In this document: positions 24,665 through 36,177 of the stretch, in pieces
How positions within the stretch are numbered: position 1 is the first letter of the stretch
How the letters are laid out: each line of letters begins with the position of its first letter
Assembly (NCBI RefSeq): GCF_008831285.2
Contig: NC_045145.1
Span: 17,358,802-17,422,801, forward strand
Source: Nymphaea colorata
Taxonomy: Eukaryota; Streptophyta; Magnoliopsida; Nymphaeales; Nymphaeaceae
DNA length: 64,000 bases
Reading direction: 5' to 3'
Made by a program: the position numbers and the translations under genes
Notes under the pieces: generated by a model
Seen by the model: only the letters and a program-made list of their open reading frames with translations
Databases searched by the model: none
Told to the model about the DNA's origin: nothing

Positions 24665-27600
24665 ATGTCGAGTGAGTTTTCCTTGATTTGCCGAATCGGA
24701 CGGCAAGATATTGTCAAGACGTTTTATATACCCTCTGCCCCGTTTTCCCACTTAAAATTTCTGAATTCCTTCCTTCCCTCGTTTTGTTAGCTGGAATTTT
24801 GTCGTTTTCGTTTATCGTTTTCTCCTAGCGCTTCTGGCCATTCGGATGACATATTAGGGAGATGAGTTTTTTCTGTCCCTTACCCGACTTACTGATTAAG
24901 GACGCTATAGGTCAAACCGATCGCGCAACATGATAGTTTAGTTTTTCCCTCTTTTTTGAAATCTTATGGTTGTGATTTTCCGATTCCCGATAAAAAGAAG
25001 GGCCTTTCCTCTTTATGTTAGTCGCCTTTTACTCGCTTCCACATTTTGGGTGGGTACAACTCGGTGCGCAGTTTACTACTGCGTTATGAGTAACCACAAG
25101 CCTTGAGGTTAGCTGAGTAAGCGAAGATATAGAAAATGTTACCCATACTCCTTAACTCCAGGCATTTTTCATGCCATGCTTGTTTTGGCGAGGTCTGCTT
25201 CTAGCTTAGACGATTTTACAGGCAGAAAAAGGCATTAGGAGGGTAGGAACATGAACAACTAAAGAGGATCAGTATAGACAAGCTAATTTGATAAAGGGAC
25301 AGAAAAAGGAAAACAATGTGAAGAAAATGAAAATGTTATGTGTGAAAGGGTACGGATATGATAGAAGGTCATGTCACCTATCTTTCCATAAACTTTGAGA
25401 GAGCTTAGTACAACGTTTGATCTCATGTTAGAAACATTTTCTTTGCCCAAGTTATAATGCTTGTTCTGGTTAGGTGGGACGTGGCTGGGTTTTAATTTTT
25501 AACTATCAACAAGTGCATTCCTCCCATTTTTTCCCCATAACTAAGGAATTCCTGAAAATAGCAGAGTCTAAATTTGAGAACTTCATATAGCTGGTTGCAT
25601 TCTTATGCTTGGTAATAAGCTGTCGCATGGAGCTACTGAGGTTATGGGGATCCTTTGTGTCACTTTTAATATTAGAAATAAATAGATACAACATTTCTAT
25701 ATGACCTTGTGACAGTCCTAATGTTGATTTGTATTGTTATTTGAAGGTCTAGAGGGACTTTCTCATGATGAAAGAAGAGATAGGCGATCTGATGTTGATA
25801 ACTCTGAGGATGAGAGGAGGAGAACTAAAATTGGTGCTCTTAGGAAAAAGGCCATAAATGCCTCTAACAAGTTTACACATTCCCTAAAGAAAAGAGGAAA
25901 AAGGAAAGTTGGTTGTAGTGCTCCATCAATCTCAATTGAGGATGTTCGAGATGCGGAGGAAGAGAGGGCTGTTTCTTCATTCCGTGAAGCTCTTCTTGCT
26001 TCCAATCTTCTGCCTCCTAGGCATGATGATTACCACACTATGCTGAGGTTGGTTCATTCTGGAGTCCTAGATTTCTTATCATGTGTCTTCCACATGTATT
26101 TTTGTTTACTACAAAATTAGTGACTTGTGATTATATATTATAGATTGTACAAATAACAAACATGGGCTTGATGCTCAGAAATCTGGATTTTAGTGCTATG
26201 TTTTGCTGAACCTTGAAAAATGCTTATCCATGCTGTCGCCTCCTTAAGAAAGGCCTTGCATTTTCTTCATTTTCCAGTTTGATGGCTCTATGACCTCTTG
26301 TTATTTGGATGAAGATATCATCTGCTTTGGATCTTATAGTATATTCTCCATGTGCACAGATTTCTCAAAGCCAGAAAATTTGACAAGGAAAAAGCAATGC
26401 AGATGTGGGCGGATATGCTTCAGTGGAGAAAAGATTTTGGAGCTGACACAATCATTGAGGTGAGGAATATTGACGATTTATTTGTTGCTAACTGACCATA
26501 TCTCTATTCTGTTGAACCTACCAAATGACAAGTAGCGTTGTGTTTTGTATGTAAGGTCAGTCAGAATGATTAGTTAATTCATCATTACATAATGAGGAAG
26601 AAAAGAAACAGAACACATGTTTTTAACTAAGTTTACAGTTATGGTCAATTGCTTTTAAAAGAAGAAATAGTGAAATAAGTTTTGTTGCTCATAGTTGATA
26701 ACTATGATATTTGCTATTTGACATGCAAATAGTGCAGCTTTTTCCTTCACAGCATGTCCACTCCTCTGGTAGAAAAACAAATGGGTACTTGACAAGTTTG
26801 TACGTCTGAAATGATCTTCACCATAGTTACATGTGTTCTATTTTCACACTTAATATCTTTGCTGATCGTTTGTGCTTCTGGCTTGTCTGTGCACACTTTA
26901 GAAAAGGTTCACTAATTTGTAGGAACAATTGAAGGCCTGTAGCCTGGCTAATAATAACATTTTTTCTCAAGGGGGTTAAAAAGTTTGTGCATACTTTAGA
27001 AAATGCTCCCATAGTCTGTGCACACTTTAGAAAATGCTCCTCATACATTTTTCCCAAATGCATGAGGAGCATTTGGGCATTCATATTTTTTATGGTCTTA
27101 AAAAGTTTCACTTTTATATTCAAATGCAGCACAAATGCACCTAGACACTGCTTTTTTTTTTTGTTTTATACTACTTCCAGAAAAATGGACACGGACATTC
27201 TAATTAGTAAATAGTATGTAAGACTGTTCCTTACACAGTTTCTTGAGATGAAGGCCCATTATGCATGGTATTTTTTTGGTTATGGTATGCAAAGTTGATT
27301 GATCAATCAAGCACACCTCTAATTTTAAGTGTTCAAAAACTTGCATGTCAGGTCATCTATGAAGTATAAACACCATCAAAATTCTAATGCTTGTCAACAT
27401 TTCTGTAAAGAATAACATTATGTATTGATGACCAATATTTGTGTACTGGTAACCTTTTTCTCTGGGTCTGGTGAAGTATATGAATCACAAACATGAAATG
27501 GTGGCCCTGTGATGATGCTCTGGAGTTTTAACAGCACCATCTCTTTCTTTAGTCTTGTTTGGAACTGCTGCTATTCATTTAACAAAAACAGAATGTTGAT

Positions 27601-30600
27601 GAAGGCTCTGGTGTTGGGGTTTTCCTAAGCATCTTTGTTTGTTTATTTTGTTTGATGCATTGTTATCCTTTTTCAATTGAAGAAAACGTATGGCTTCATT
27701 GCTTATATCATGTCAATCATTTTACACAAGAATGGTGGCTGGCATGTAGGATTTCAATTTTGAGGAGCTAGAAGAAGTACTCAAGTATTATCCTCAAGGA
27801 TATCATGGAGTTGATAAAGATGGCAGACCAGTATACATCGAAAGGCTGGGAAAAGTAGAACCAAATAAGCTCATGCACATTACAACACTGGATCGCTATC
27901 TAAAGTACCATGTGCAAGAGTTTGAAAAGGCTCTGGTGGAGAAGTTTCCAGCGTGCTCTATTGCAGCTAAAAGGCATATAGGTTCAACAACTACGATTTT
28001 GGATGTGCATGGTGTGGTATGTTGCTAAGTTGATTTTGGTGTATGTGCTGATTATTCTTCATCATATAAAGAGTATTTGTTTTGTTTGTAACTTTTAATT
28101 TAGTCCAGGTGTCATCCTGGTGTCATGTTTCGGTTCAGAATCCATGGATAAAATGTTACTGTTTTGTTAGTTTTAGACAATAGATATGTGAAGCTCCCAA
28201 ATAGATGCTTGCAGTTTTCTTTGACCTAAATTTAAACAAATATGAAGAACTTCTGCTTTAGATGAAAATCATTTCTTCAGTCTTATGGTTTCCTATTTTT
28301 TTTTTGTAATGGACACTCAGTTTTAGAAAAAGGAGAAGCACTAGTGGTCTTCTCCCCTAATCAACAAAATTTATAACAACAGATCTAAGCAGACAGCTAC
28401 TTTTCAGTCATTTTTTTTATTGGAAAAAGCCTCATGTAGTTGCGTATGGCCCATAAGGTTTTATCTTTAATCTTCCCTTCCTCTCCAATTTCCATGTCAG
28501 CTTGGAATCATAGATAGAGAAAGAATGATGCACAACTTTTACTGGAAGTGATATGTGATTATGTTCTGCATCAAGGACATCTGGGCATTTTCAGTTGCTT
28601 GATCCAGAAATACTGTTGTTTATGGTTGTTCTTGGCAGAAGATATGACCTAGTTCTATCTGATGATGATAAGTAGCCAAAGGCATTCATTCACGAAGATT
28701 TTGAGTCTTCTAACTTTTGGTGCTATTCACATAGCTTACCAGTTACCACTATGAGTTGTCCTTCTTTGAACAGTATTTGTAGACAAACTGTTCTCCAATA
28801 CATTCCTAATACCGCATTATAATTCTTGGTGCGTGTGTCAGGTCTCTTGTTGGTATAATCTATGAAAGCCATATTTAAGATTTGCCTGAAGCTTACTGAT
28901 ATTTGGGCTATCAATAGTATTATTGCTTGGGATTGTGTATGAGCTATACTCAAAAAAAAGTTTGTGGGAGCTTTTGTTTAATGTTTCAACATGTTGAAAT
29001 AATAGTAACTGTACAGGGTTGGAAGAATTTCAGTAAGAATGCGAGAGAGCTCCTATCACACATTCAGAGAATTGATAGTAACTATTACCCAGAGGTATTT
29101 TTCTATTCATGGGGGAATATTGATATGTCCACCTCCATAACTTTCTTCTCTTATATGTGACTTGTTTGTGCAGACATTGCACCAGATGTTCATTGTTAAC
29201 ACAGGACCTGGATTTAAGTTGCTCTGGAACACTGTTAAGGGTTTTCTTGACCCAATGACTGCTGCAAAGATACATGTATGGATATTATGTGGCTCTAAAT
29301 CATTTTATAAAAGTATGCTTTATGTAAATTAAACTTTTTGAGTTGCAGGTATTGGGCCCCAAGTACCAGACAAAACTACTTGAACACATTGATCCAGGGT
29401 ATTTTTTTCTCGTCTTCCTATACTGTGTTCAATGGCTGTGGAAATGGAAAACTGAGTTGATATTTTGTTTCCTTTTATTTTTCTCCAGCCAGCTGCCAGA
29501 CTTCTTAGGTGGATCTTGCACATGCTCTACTGAAGGGGGCTGTCTTAAATCAGGCAAAGGGCCATGGAATGATCCTGAAATTATGAAGGTGTTGCATTCT
29601 ATGCTTTTCATTTGCTTAACCATTTCTCCTTGTTCTCCTGATTATGAATTAGGAAAAGTCGGAACCTGAAACTTGTTAGCGCTTTTTGCTTTTTTCTAGC
29701 TTGTATATAATGGAGAAGCAAGAGTTAGACAAGTCAGTGGAGCTTCTGAGGTGCAGCGTAAAACAAACTCTTCTTCCAGGCTGTCATATTTAAAGGTAAA
29801 ATGTCAAGCATCTCTGAATGTTTGCCATGTCATTTTCACACTTCTTGATGAGTTCACTTCGTTGACAATCAGGGAAGAAGCAGCGATACCTCCACGGCAG
29901 AGTCTGGGTCAGATGCTGAAGATGGTGGTTCTCCTATTGGTTTGCGGGGTTCTTCTTCGTTCATTCCACTTGATCCAGTTCATGAAGAAGTGAGTTTCTT
30001 TCCTCAGATGTTTGGCTTATCAGGTTTATGTTGGAACAAATGGCACTTTATATATCCTTTGTAATCTGAGCCAGAGGAGTCATGGACTCTTGAGAATGTA
30101 TTCCTGAAATTTGGATGGCATATTTCCATGGTTCTCGTTCTTTTAGCACATGCTTCTCAGATGGTTCCATTTTAATCTGTATTAATGAAATTTGGATGGC
30201 ATCGTTACCATTCTTTTACCATTTGGTTTTGGATGGTTCCTTTTCAATCTGCAGCACAGTTTACCTAAAACCTTATTTTTCTTGTTTATCTTGGAATTCT
30301 CTCTTAAAAAACAACTTATACCGCAAGGATCAGATTGGTGTACCAGTAAAGTTTTGACAAGTCACTGAGTCAGGCTTTTTGTCTGTACTTATACTTCAGA
30401 GTTTTGGGATGTTTTTCGTGCTTTCTGCAGAGCATAATCACTGATCCTGGGACTTGGTAGTCGTTCTTAAATATGAAGCTATTTCCAGACACATTAAAGA
30501 AAGTACTATTGGTTGCGCTTGCACACTGTAACCAGTTATCTTACAGTTGTCCTTTTCTATTCCTTGTTGTGCAGGCTCGAACAACTGAACTGACTGCTTA

Positions 30601-31882
30601 TCACAGTTGTGATGATAATTTTACCATAGTTGATAAGGCTGTGGATTATGGGCAAAGAATAACTCTTGGTCGAATACCATCAAGTTGCAGAGACATGGAT
30701 TCCTTCTGCTCTAATGGTATTTTTTTAAATATGAGTACCATTTTACGTCTTCAGACCATTTCTGATTAATTTTTTTTCCAGCAGAGTATTACTTGTGAAT
30801 TGCTGTGGTTACTGCAGAAGTGGTGGATTCGTTTGAAAACTGATTAAGTTCTTGATTAAATGATTTTTCTCGTAACTGGATGGAAGATCTGGTTTAGGAT
30901 GCTTTATATATCCAATGTCAATGAATGTCTGAACCCTGTGATAATATTTGGATATGGTAATCTTATTAGCTAATGTTTATTAGTTGGATGTAGCAATTGG
31001 GTCCATTCTGTCTGGATGTAATACTGGTTTACGTTCCTAATGGACTTCTTTTCTCTCGCCTCTTTCTGTGTTAGTCTTGACTGTTTCTTAAATCATCTAC
31101 CATCTGAAATTGTTAAGCTTCCAAAGTAAATGTCGTTTTTTTGCTTTCGCTCCATTTCTGACGTTTAGGCAAGTTGTCTGTTCGGGTATTATGACGATGC
31201 TTATGTTTAACTATCTGTTTGGTTTCAGGTACTAGGGATGTACTTAGGACTGATAATATCTCGCAAAGTTATCTCTCCTGTATGACGAAAGCTATAATAA
31301 AATTATTTAAATTGTTTGCCCTAATCCGTGTAATTGCTAATGCGCACAAGCAACAAGAAACTACAAAAAGTGCACCAACACGAGATCCTGTAAGTGATGG
31401 TGATGCCAGCACGGCATGTGCTCATCCATGTTTTGACCGTCTCCAAAGACTAGAGACAATGATAAACGAACTCAGTAGGAGGCCAGTTGAGATTCCTGAA
31501 GAAAAGGAGAGTTTGCTACTGGGTTCACTTGATAGGATCAGATCCATGGAATCTGACCTGGAGAAGACCAAGAAAGTGAGTTCATTATGATCTATGGGCA
31601 ATTTGTAGTTGTAATGTAGTCTTGAATTGCAATTTTCTAACTTCTGGTTCTTGATCTGATTTTATGTTTGTTCCCGAAAAAACATTCAGGCATTGCACGG
31701 TATGGTGTTGAAGCAATATGAACTTGCTGAATCCATGGAGAAGCTTCAAGATTCCAAGGCACAGGTAAAAAGATTCTTGCATTGTTATCATAGGAGCGGC
31801 GGCTTGAAACGCTGATTTTGTTGATATTCAAGGCCGCTGAAACGTTGGGTTTGATTGTTCGCAGAGACGAGCACTATGTTGA
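24665..31882 (+). CDS. Sec14-nodulin phosphatidylinositol/phosphatidylcholine transfer protein (SFH type)
   Basis: Lipid-transfer protein expected to present phosphatidylinositol to PI kinases in polarised membrane traffic. Reconstructed from 14 in-frame coding exons: 24665-24671, 25747-26047, 26360-26459, 27750-28016, 29017-29094, 29174-29275, 29349-29398, 29489-29588, 29700-29795, 29873-29989, 30575-30716, 31229-31575, 31690-31764 and 31865-31882, giving 599 residues. Seen: a basic, Ser-rich N terminus ([18 protein letters not shown], residues about 20-38), a CRAL-TRIO N-terminal part ([18 protein letters not shown], about 95-111), the Sec14 pocket region ([20 protein letters not shown] near 150, then [20 protein letters not shown], about 201-220), [19 protein letters not shown] (about 260-278) and FLGGSCTC (about 308-315). 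The nodulin-like C-terminal region (336-599) has a hydrophobic stretch at about 475-490, a coiled coil over about 521-594 and a basic RRALC end. The last exon was chosen because its acceptor gives a 100-bp intron, whereas the earlier AG at 31792-31793 would leave only 29 bp. Only 7 coding bases lie in the first exon, so the start (MSS) is the least certain part. Confidence 0.92.
26889..27074. repeat. Short triplicated motif and hairpin in SFH intron 3
   Basis: GTGCACACTTTAGAAAA-type copies start at 26889, 26987 (GTGCATAC...) and 27018; the last two continue into TGCTCC. The third runs into an inverted repeat AAATGCTCCTCAT (27032-27044) / ATGAGGAGCATTT (27062-27074) with a 17-base loop. Confidence 0.8.
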
Positions 31883-32159
31883 GACACCGCATTTCGCCTT
31901 TGGGGATGGGATTCGTCGAGATGTGTGGAGGAGTTTCTACGATGCAGCTTGCCGAACTACGCTACCGTGTGGACAGGCGCAGGCCTCCGGTTACGTCCCA
32001 TATGCAATTTTTAAGTGCGTCTATATGGGCACTAAAAAAAGAGTACCTCAAATCCGTTGAATATAATATATATGTTAGGCACACACACGCCGGAACATAG
32101 CAGGTTTCTGGTTTACTGTACATTTGATCATATTATCAATTGAGTGATTAAAGGAACTC

Positions 32160-32189
32160 ACTCTCTCTCTCTCTCTCTTTATATATATA
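32160..32189. repeat. Compound (CT)n(TA)n microsatellite
   Basis: About 9 CT units followed by five TA units, directly upstream of the 32209 palindrome. Confidence 0.9.
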
Positions 32190-32208
32190 CATGTGTATAT
32201 ATGTAAGT

Positions 32209-32250
32209 TACCACACGTAGATATATATGTATATATATCTACGTGTGGTA
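32209..32250. repeat. Perfect 42-bp palindrome (20-bp arms)
   Basis: TACCACACGTAGATATATAT (32209-32228), two bases, then its exact complement ATATATATCTACGTGTGGTA (32231-32250). It lies 327 bp after the SFH stop. It would form a near-loopless hairpin or cruciform, and might be a MITE end pair or a 3'-end structure. Confidence 0.9.
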
Positions 32251-32914
32251 TATATTTTACACACGCACATCCATACTAACACGTTTGTACCCAATAAAAT
32301 AAGCATGTATTTGCCTGAGAACATAGAAGGTCGTTCACTTTTGATGGTGTCAAGGCCATTTTTAACTTGTGATAATGATGTAGCGTAACACGGGTTCTCA
32401 ATCGCCATGATTTATGACCCCGTGGGATAGCACGTTACTTTTTGGGACCGGCATGGGTGGCGGAATCCATGGTGGATGGGGAGTTTCAATGCCGGTCTTA
32501 AGACTGCCACTAGTGAAAAAAGGCAGACTGTCTCTGCATTGAACTTTACAGACTGCCAAATTGATTTTTGTTTTTTAATGAACTCCCTCCTTTCTAACTC
32601 TGTATTTTTGCTATAACTTAGAAAAATATGGGGCCTTCAGAAAAGCTGCACAAGCGTGCCGCGCTAGTTTCCTTTCAACAGTCCCTCAGATGTTCGATGT
32701 TAAAAAATTAATTTTCTGAATGTATAAATAATATGGCGGGACCAACGAGGCAAGGGTTACGTGTAAAACAGAAAATGAATGGTATGATATGAAGAAAAAA
32801 AATCGAGAGCTTAGTAAGGTACCAAAATTTGGGCCACAGTAGACAGTTTCTGGTGGTGTATTTTCTCTATGGCTAGTAAAAATTAAAGAGGTTAGTGAAG
32901 GTCGTGGGCTTTTT

Positions 32915-32965
32915 TCCCATCTCTGGGACTGAACCTTTTTTCCCATCTCTGGGACTGAACCTTTT
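32915..32965. repeat. Tandem duplication, 2 x 26 bp
   Basis: TCCCATCTCTGGGACTGAAC plus CTTTT is repeated head to tail at 32915 and 32941. Confidence 0.9.
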
Positions 32966-33300
32966 CTGTACGGGGAATCGACTTAGAGGGCGTTTGGCAA
33001 TAGGAATGCTACGTTTAAGATGCAGAGGGTCTTTGATAAAAAAAATCTTGCATTCTTTGGAACCTAGAATTTCATGAATGTGTCTAATTTAATCTCTATA
33101 ACACATTCATGGAACACTGGGGGTCAGTTCCCCCTTGATGTCTTATTTGGGGAGAGAGCTCAATCTCTGTTAAGTTTCTTTTTCCCTTCTCTCTCGCCCT
33201 CTTTCTCTTCCTCTTTTTCTATAATTGCAGAGCATAATTTCCTTTTCTGGTTTCTTTTGTCTGTTGCTGGATGTGCAGGTACGGTAAATGAATTCTCCAA

Positions 33301-33452
33301 TCCAAATGGAATCCCATGTCCCTTAATAGAATAAACATAAAATATGCTTTGCCTTGTCAAAAAAGTCTACTTGCAGTCCAAATGGAATCCCATTTCTCTT
33401 AATAGAAGAAACATAAATATGCTTTGCCTAGTTAAAGAATCTACTTCAACGA
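33301..33452. repeat. Tandem duplication, 2 x 76 bp
   Basis: TCCAAATGGAATCCCAT starts both copies (33301 and 33377). Both continue with CTTAATAGA, AACATAAA, ATATGCTTTGCCT and a TCTAC end. About eight differences including small gaps. Confidence 0.85.
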
Positions 33453-33499
33453 ACGATATTTAAACGAGAACCCATCTTTTCTCAGGGAAAAGCTGTCTG

Positions 33500-35700
33500 G
33501 ATTGTTGTTTTGCAAGCTTGGCCGCAGAGTTCAAATCGAACACAGGAACCAGTGGCGTTTTGCCGCCTTTTCGGTAGACAAGCAATAGCTTCAAGGATAG
33601 CTTCGAGCCCACTGGTAGTGCAAATTATGTTGGTAGTGCCTTTTGACAAAGGCCAAATACAAGAGGATGGCGACACCAGTTCGAAATCGGAGCAAATTTG
33701 GGACTCTGTTAAGATTGTGTAACCACAACTGAATCTCAACTTTCTAAGATGCTAAGGCTGACCATTGAGATGTGAAATCTTGGCGACGGAAAGATTGGCT
33801 CCTATCAAAGCATCCAAGTTTTTTATTTTTCCAGAACAATTACAATTGTAAGACTTTTTAGGGGACTTGCACATAAGCTGCCGCGAAACCATATCAAACC
33901 AAAGTAAAAGCCCTTAAAAAAAGCTATTCAAAATTTAGGATACTTATCCTAAGGACAGGGAAATTCTTTACCCTCTCGTTTTAGCATTATAAAACTTCCA
34001 GCGACCATATTCATCTCCATAGGTCTCTTACTTTTAGTTGATAGTCCATGTAAGGGGCACTGTTGATAGTGATGTCTTTCCATTAGTGCCATGCTTTCTT
34101 TTCACCACGGGTGCCATTCACCAGAGAAGAATGAATTCTCATAAAGCAGAAACTCATTCACTGGATGATGAATAATATCTGGAGATTAGTGATTGCTATT
34201 GATGTCACTCATGGCTTTTTCATTTGCTGATTGATTCAAAAGGGTGGTCATATCACATCCAATGGCGTGAAATCTTCTGACAGACGCTGCGGTAACCAAA
34301 TGCTATGCTACTGTTAGAAGATAAGGAAGTTTCATGCGTTCCGTCTCTTTTATCATTCATGAATGGTTGCTGCCGACGTAGCTTCGACAAAGTAACTGAG
34401 AAAATGACGGTTGATATGCCTTTCGTGCCAATAAATTGTCGTAAAAATGCCATGTTATTGTACGAAAACCTTGTGAAACTGTACTTTTAGAAGCTGAACT
34501 ATAACTGTTGACTGGATGTTCTAGTTCCATCCAAATTTCAGAGCTACCCAAAAGAGATTGCTGGATAGTTCCAATACCAACTTCACAAATTTCAATTCCA
34601 ATTGGGCTCTGAATCTCTGATTCCTTATAAGAAAAGCATGGCAGGAATGAGATCGATCTAAGGTCTTCGCCTCAGCACTTCTCGTAACTCACTCTTACAT
34701 GCTGCGTTCTGAGAATCAGTACCAGAGCCGTATCATTTTTACAAACAGTTTAGAAATCAAATCATTTGATTAGAAATGGGTTTGATATGGGCAGAATCGC
34801 CCTTCCTATTCAGGCTAGTGTGGCAGTTCAACCAGTACTGGTCGACAGCAGAAAATTCTTAATCGGTCTCTGCACCATTCGGGCGAGGGGCCTCAGCTGA
34901 TGTTAAACATTGGTTCCATCCGCGTCCGAGTTCACTAAAAAATCATTGAACTTAGAAAGCCGGAGGATGTGGGCATGATTTGCATCAGGCACTCAATACT
35001 TTCAAATGTTGATCCTCAAAATGGTACTCCCTAATTGGCTTCTGGAGGCAACAAGCGTACTAGTGAACGATCGGTTGCTGATTCTGCAATTGGTTTGGAG
35101 TTCCCTCCGGTGCTTAATTCGCAATGGCCTTCGTGATTCTAGTGCTGGATCATTCTCAGACGATCGATCTTCTTGTGCGTGGTCAGAGAATACCGAGGAT
35201 TAAAGTAGCAGATAATCCATAGCTGCGAGCGTTCCAACAGAATCGTGACTTAGAAATGGAGAATAAACAAAGAAGGGAGTAAATGAGAGGCAAAATTTTG
35301 ATTCAGGTACCAGGAATTAGCCGAAACTCGAGAGGTTTTTGACGATGGCAGTAAGAATGTAGTACAAAAATATCATCAGGGATACTCCTGGAGAATTTAG
35401 TTATGAAACACTGGCAAGCAATCTGAAAGGCAAGGTCTCTTCAAAGAGCAAATGAATGAGCAAGGGGATTTCTACTCGAGTTTGAAATCGTAGGAGCTCC
35501 GGTAGAGACGGAAGCTTCTGAAAAGGAACTTTGGTTTCCAAAGGTGACGATCTCACTAGGAATGTCAGGCAGAAGAAAACTTGTTTGTCTTTCTACCATG
35601 ATGGAGAGGATAATCAGTCTTGAGTATCGGACTGGAAAATAGCTTTGGAACAAGAGAAGCACGAACTCAATGGAGCCAATTTAATACAAGAAAAATGGCG
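33500..35700 (+). pseudogene. WIP-like (plant KASH family) pseudogene, 5' part
   Basis: Plus-strand coding-like pieces broken by stops and frame changes: near 33520-33720 AEFKSNTGTSGVLPPF, stop, TSNSFKDSFEPTGSANYVGS, stop, then a shifted DGDTSSKSEQIWDSVKI; near 35040-35200 SGGNKRTSERSVADSAIGLE, FPPVLNSQWPS, then a shifted SFSDDRSSCAWSENTED; near 35310-35690 RYQELAETREVFDDGSKNVV, GAPVETEASEKELWF and STMMERIISLEYR in different frames. The Ser/Asp-rich N-terminal part followed by helix-forming Glu/Lys-rich sequence is the layout of WPP-domain-interacting nuclear-envelope proteins. At least four frame breaks are visible, so it cannot encode a full protein. The family call rests mainly on the 3' part at 40376-41273. 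Another coiled-coil tail-anchored family is possible. Confidence 0.45.
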
Positions 35701-36177
35701 GTGATTTAAGAGGAGAAGAATCTTGCTGATGCTTTAGATTCCAAGCACTAAGCTGTCTTTCATAAACCTTGTTCAGCACAAAGCAGCCATTGGAGACAGG
35801 ATGGTGGGGGCCTTATAAGCTCATGAATCAGAGCCATGGTCTTATAGAAACAGGTTCATCGAAAGAGTCATTTGTTCATCTTTAGGTTGTTCAGCGGGCT
35901 TTTGAGAAAGGTTAGGTTTGCTTGTCTCACTGTTAAAGGAATTGGTACTTGGGTTTGCATTCTTCATCATACTGTTTTTGTATGACCCACTGCTTTCTCT
36001 GGGTTATTTATTCCTGAAAATTTTGACTCAACTCAATTAAAACGTACCAATTCCTACAAATCCATAGGACTGGCCAGAAACTAGCTACTCTTTCTATCCT
36101 CTGCCTTCGACCATTGACTAGTCCTGTAGGTTAATTCTTTGTAATGTCATTAGCAATAAGTATCAAGCAACTATGTG

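Larger units (their letters stand above)
31883..33300. other. 3' flank of the SFH gene, no gene seen
   Basis: Presumed 3' UTR and intergenic DNA. It contains a long frame read through 31865-32060 that I judge non-coding because the coding frame ends at 31882. It also holds a CT/TA tract, a perfect palindrome and a 26-bp duplication, listed separately. Confidence 0.5.

Noticed and set aside
31794-32060. Long open frame as the last SFH exon (ERRLETL...)
   Set aside because: It would need a 29-bp intron, below the plant minimum; the acceptor at 31863-31864 gives a 100-bp intron and a family-like basic Cys end.
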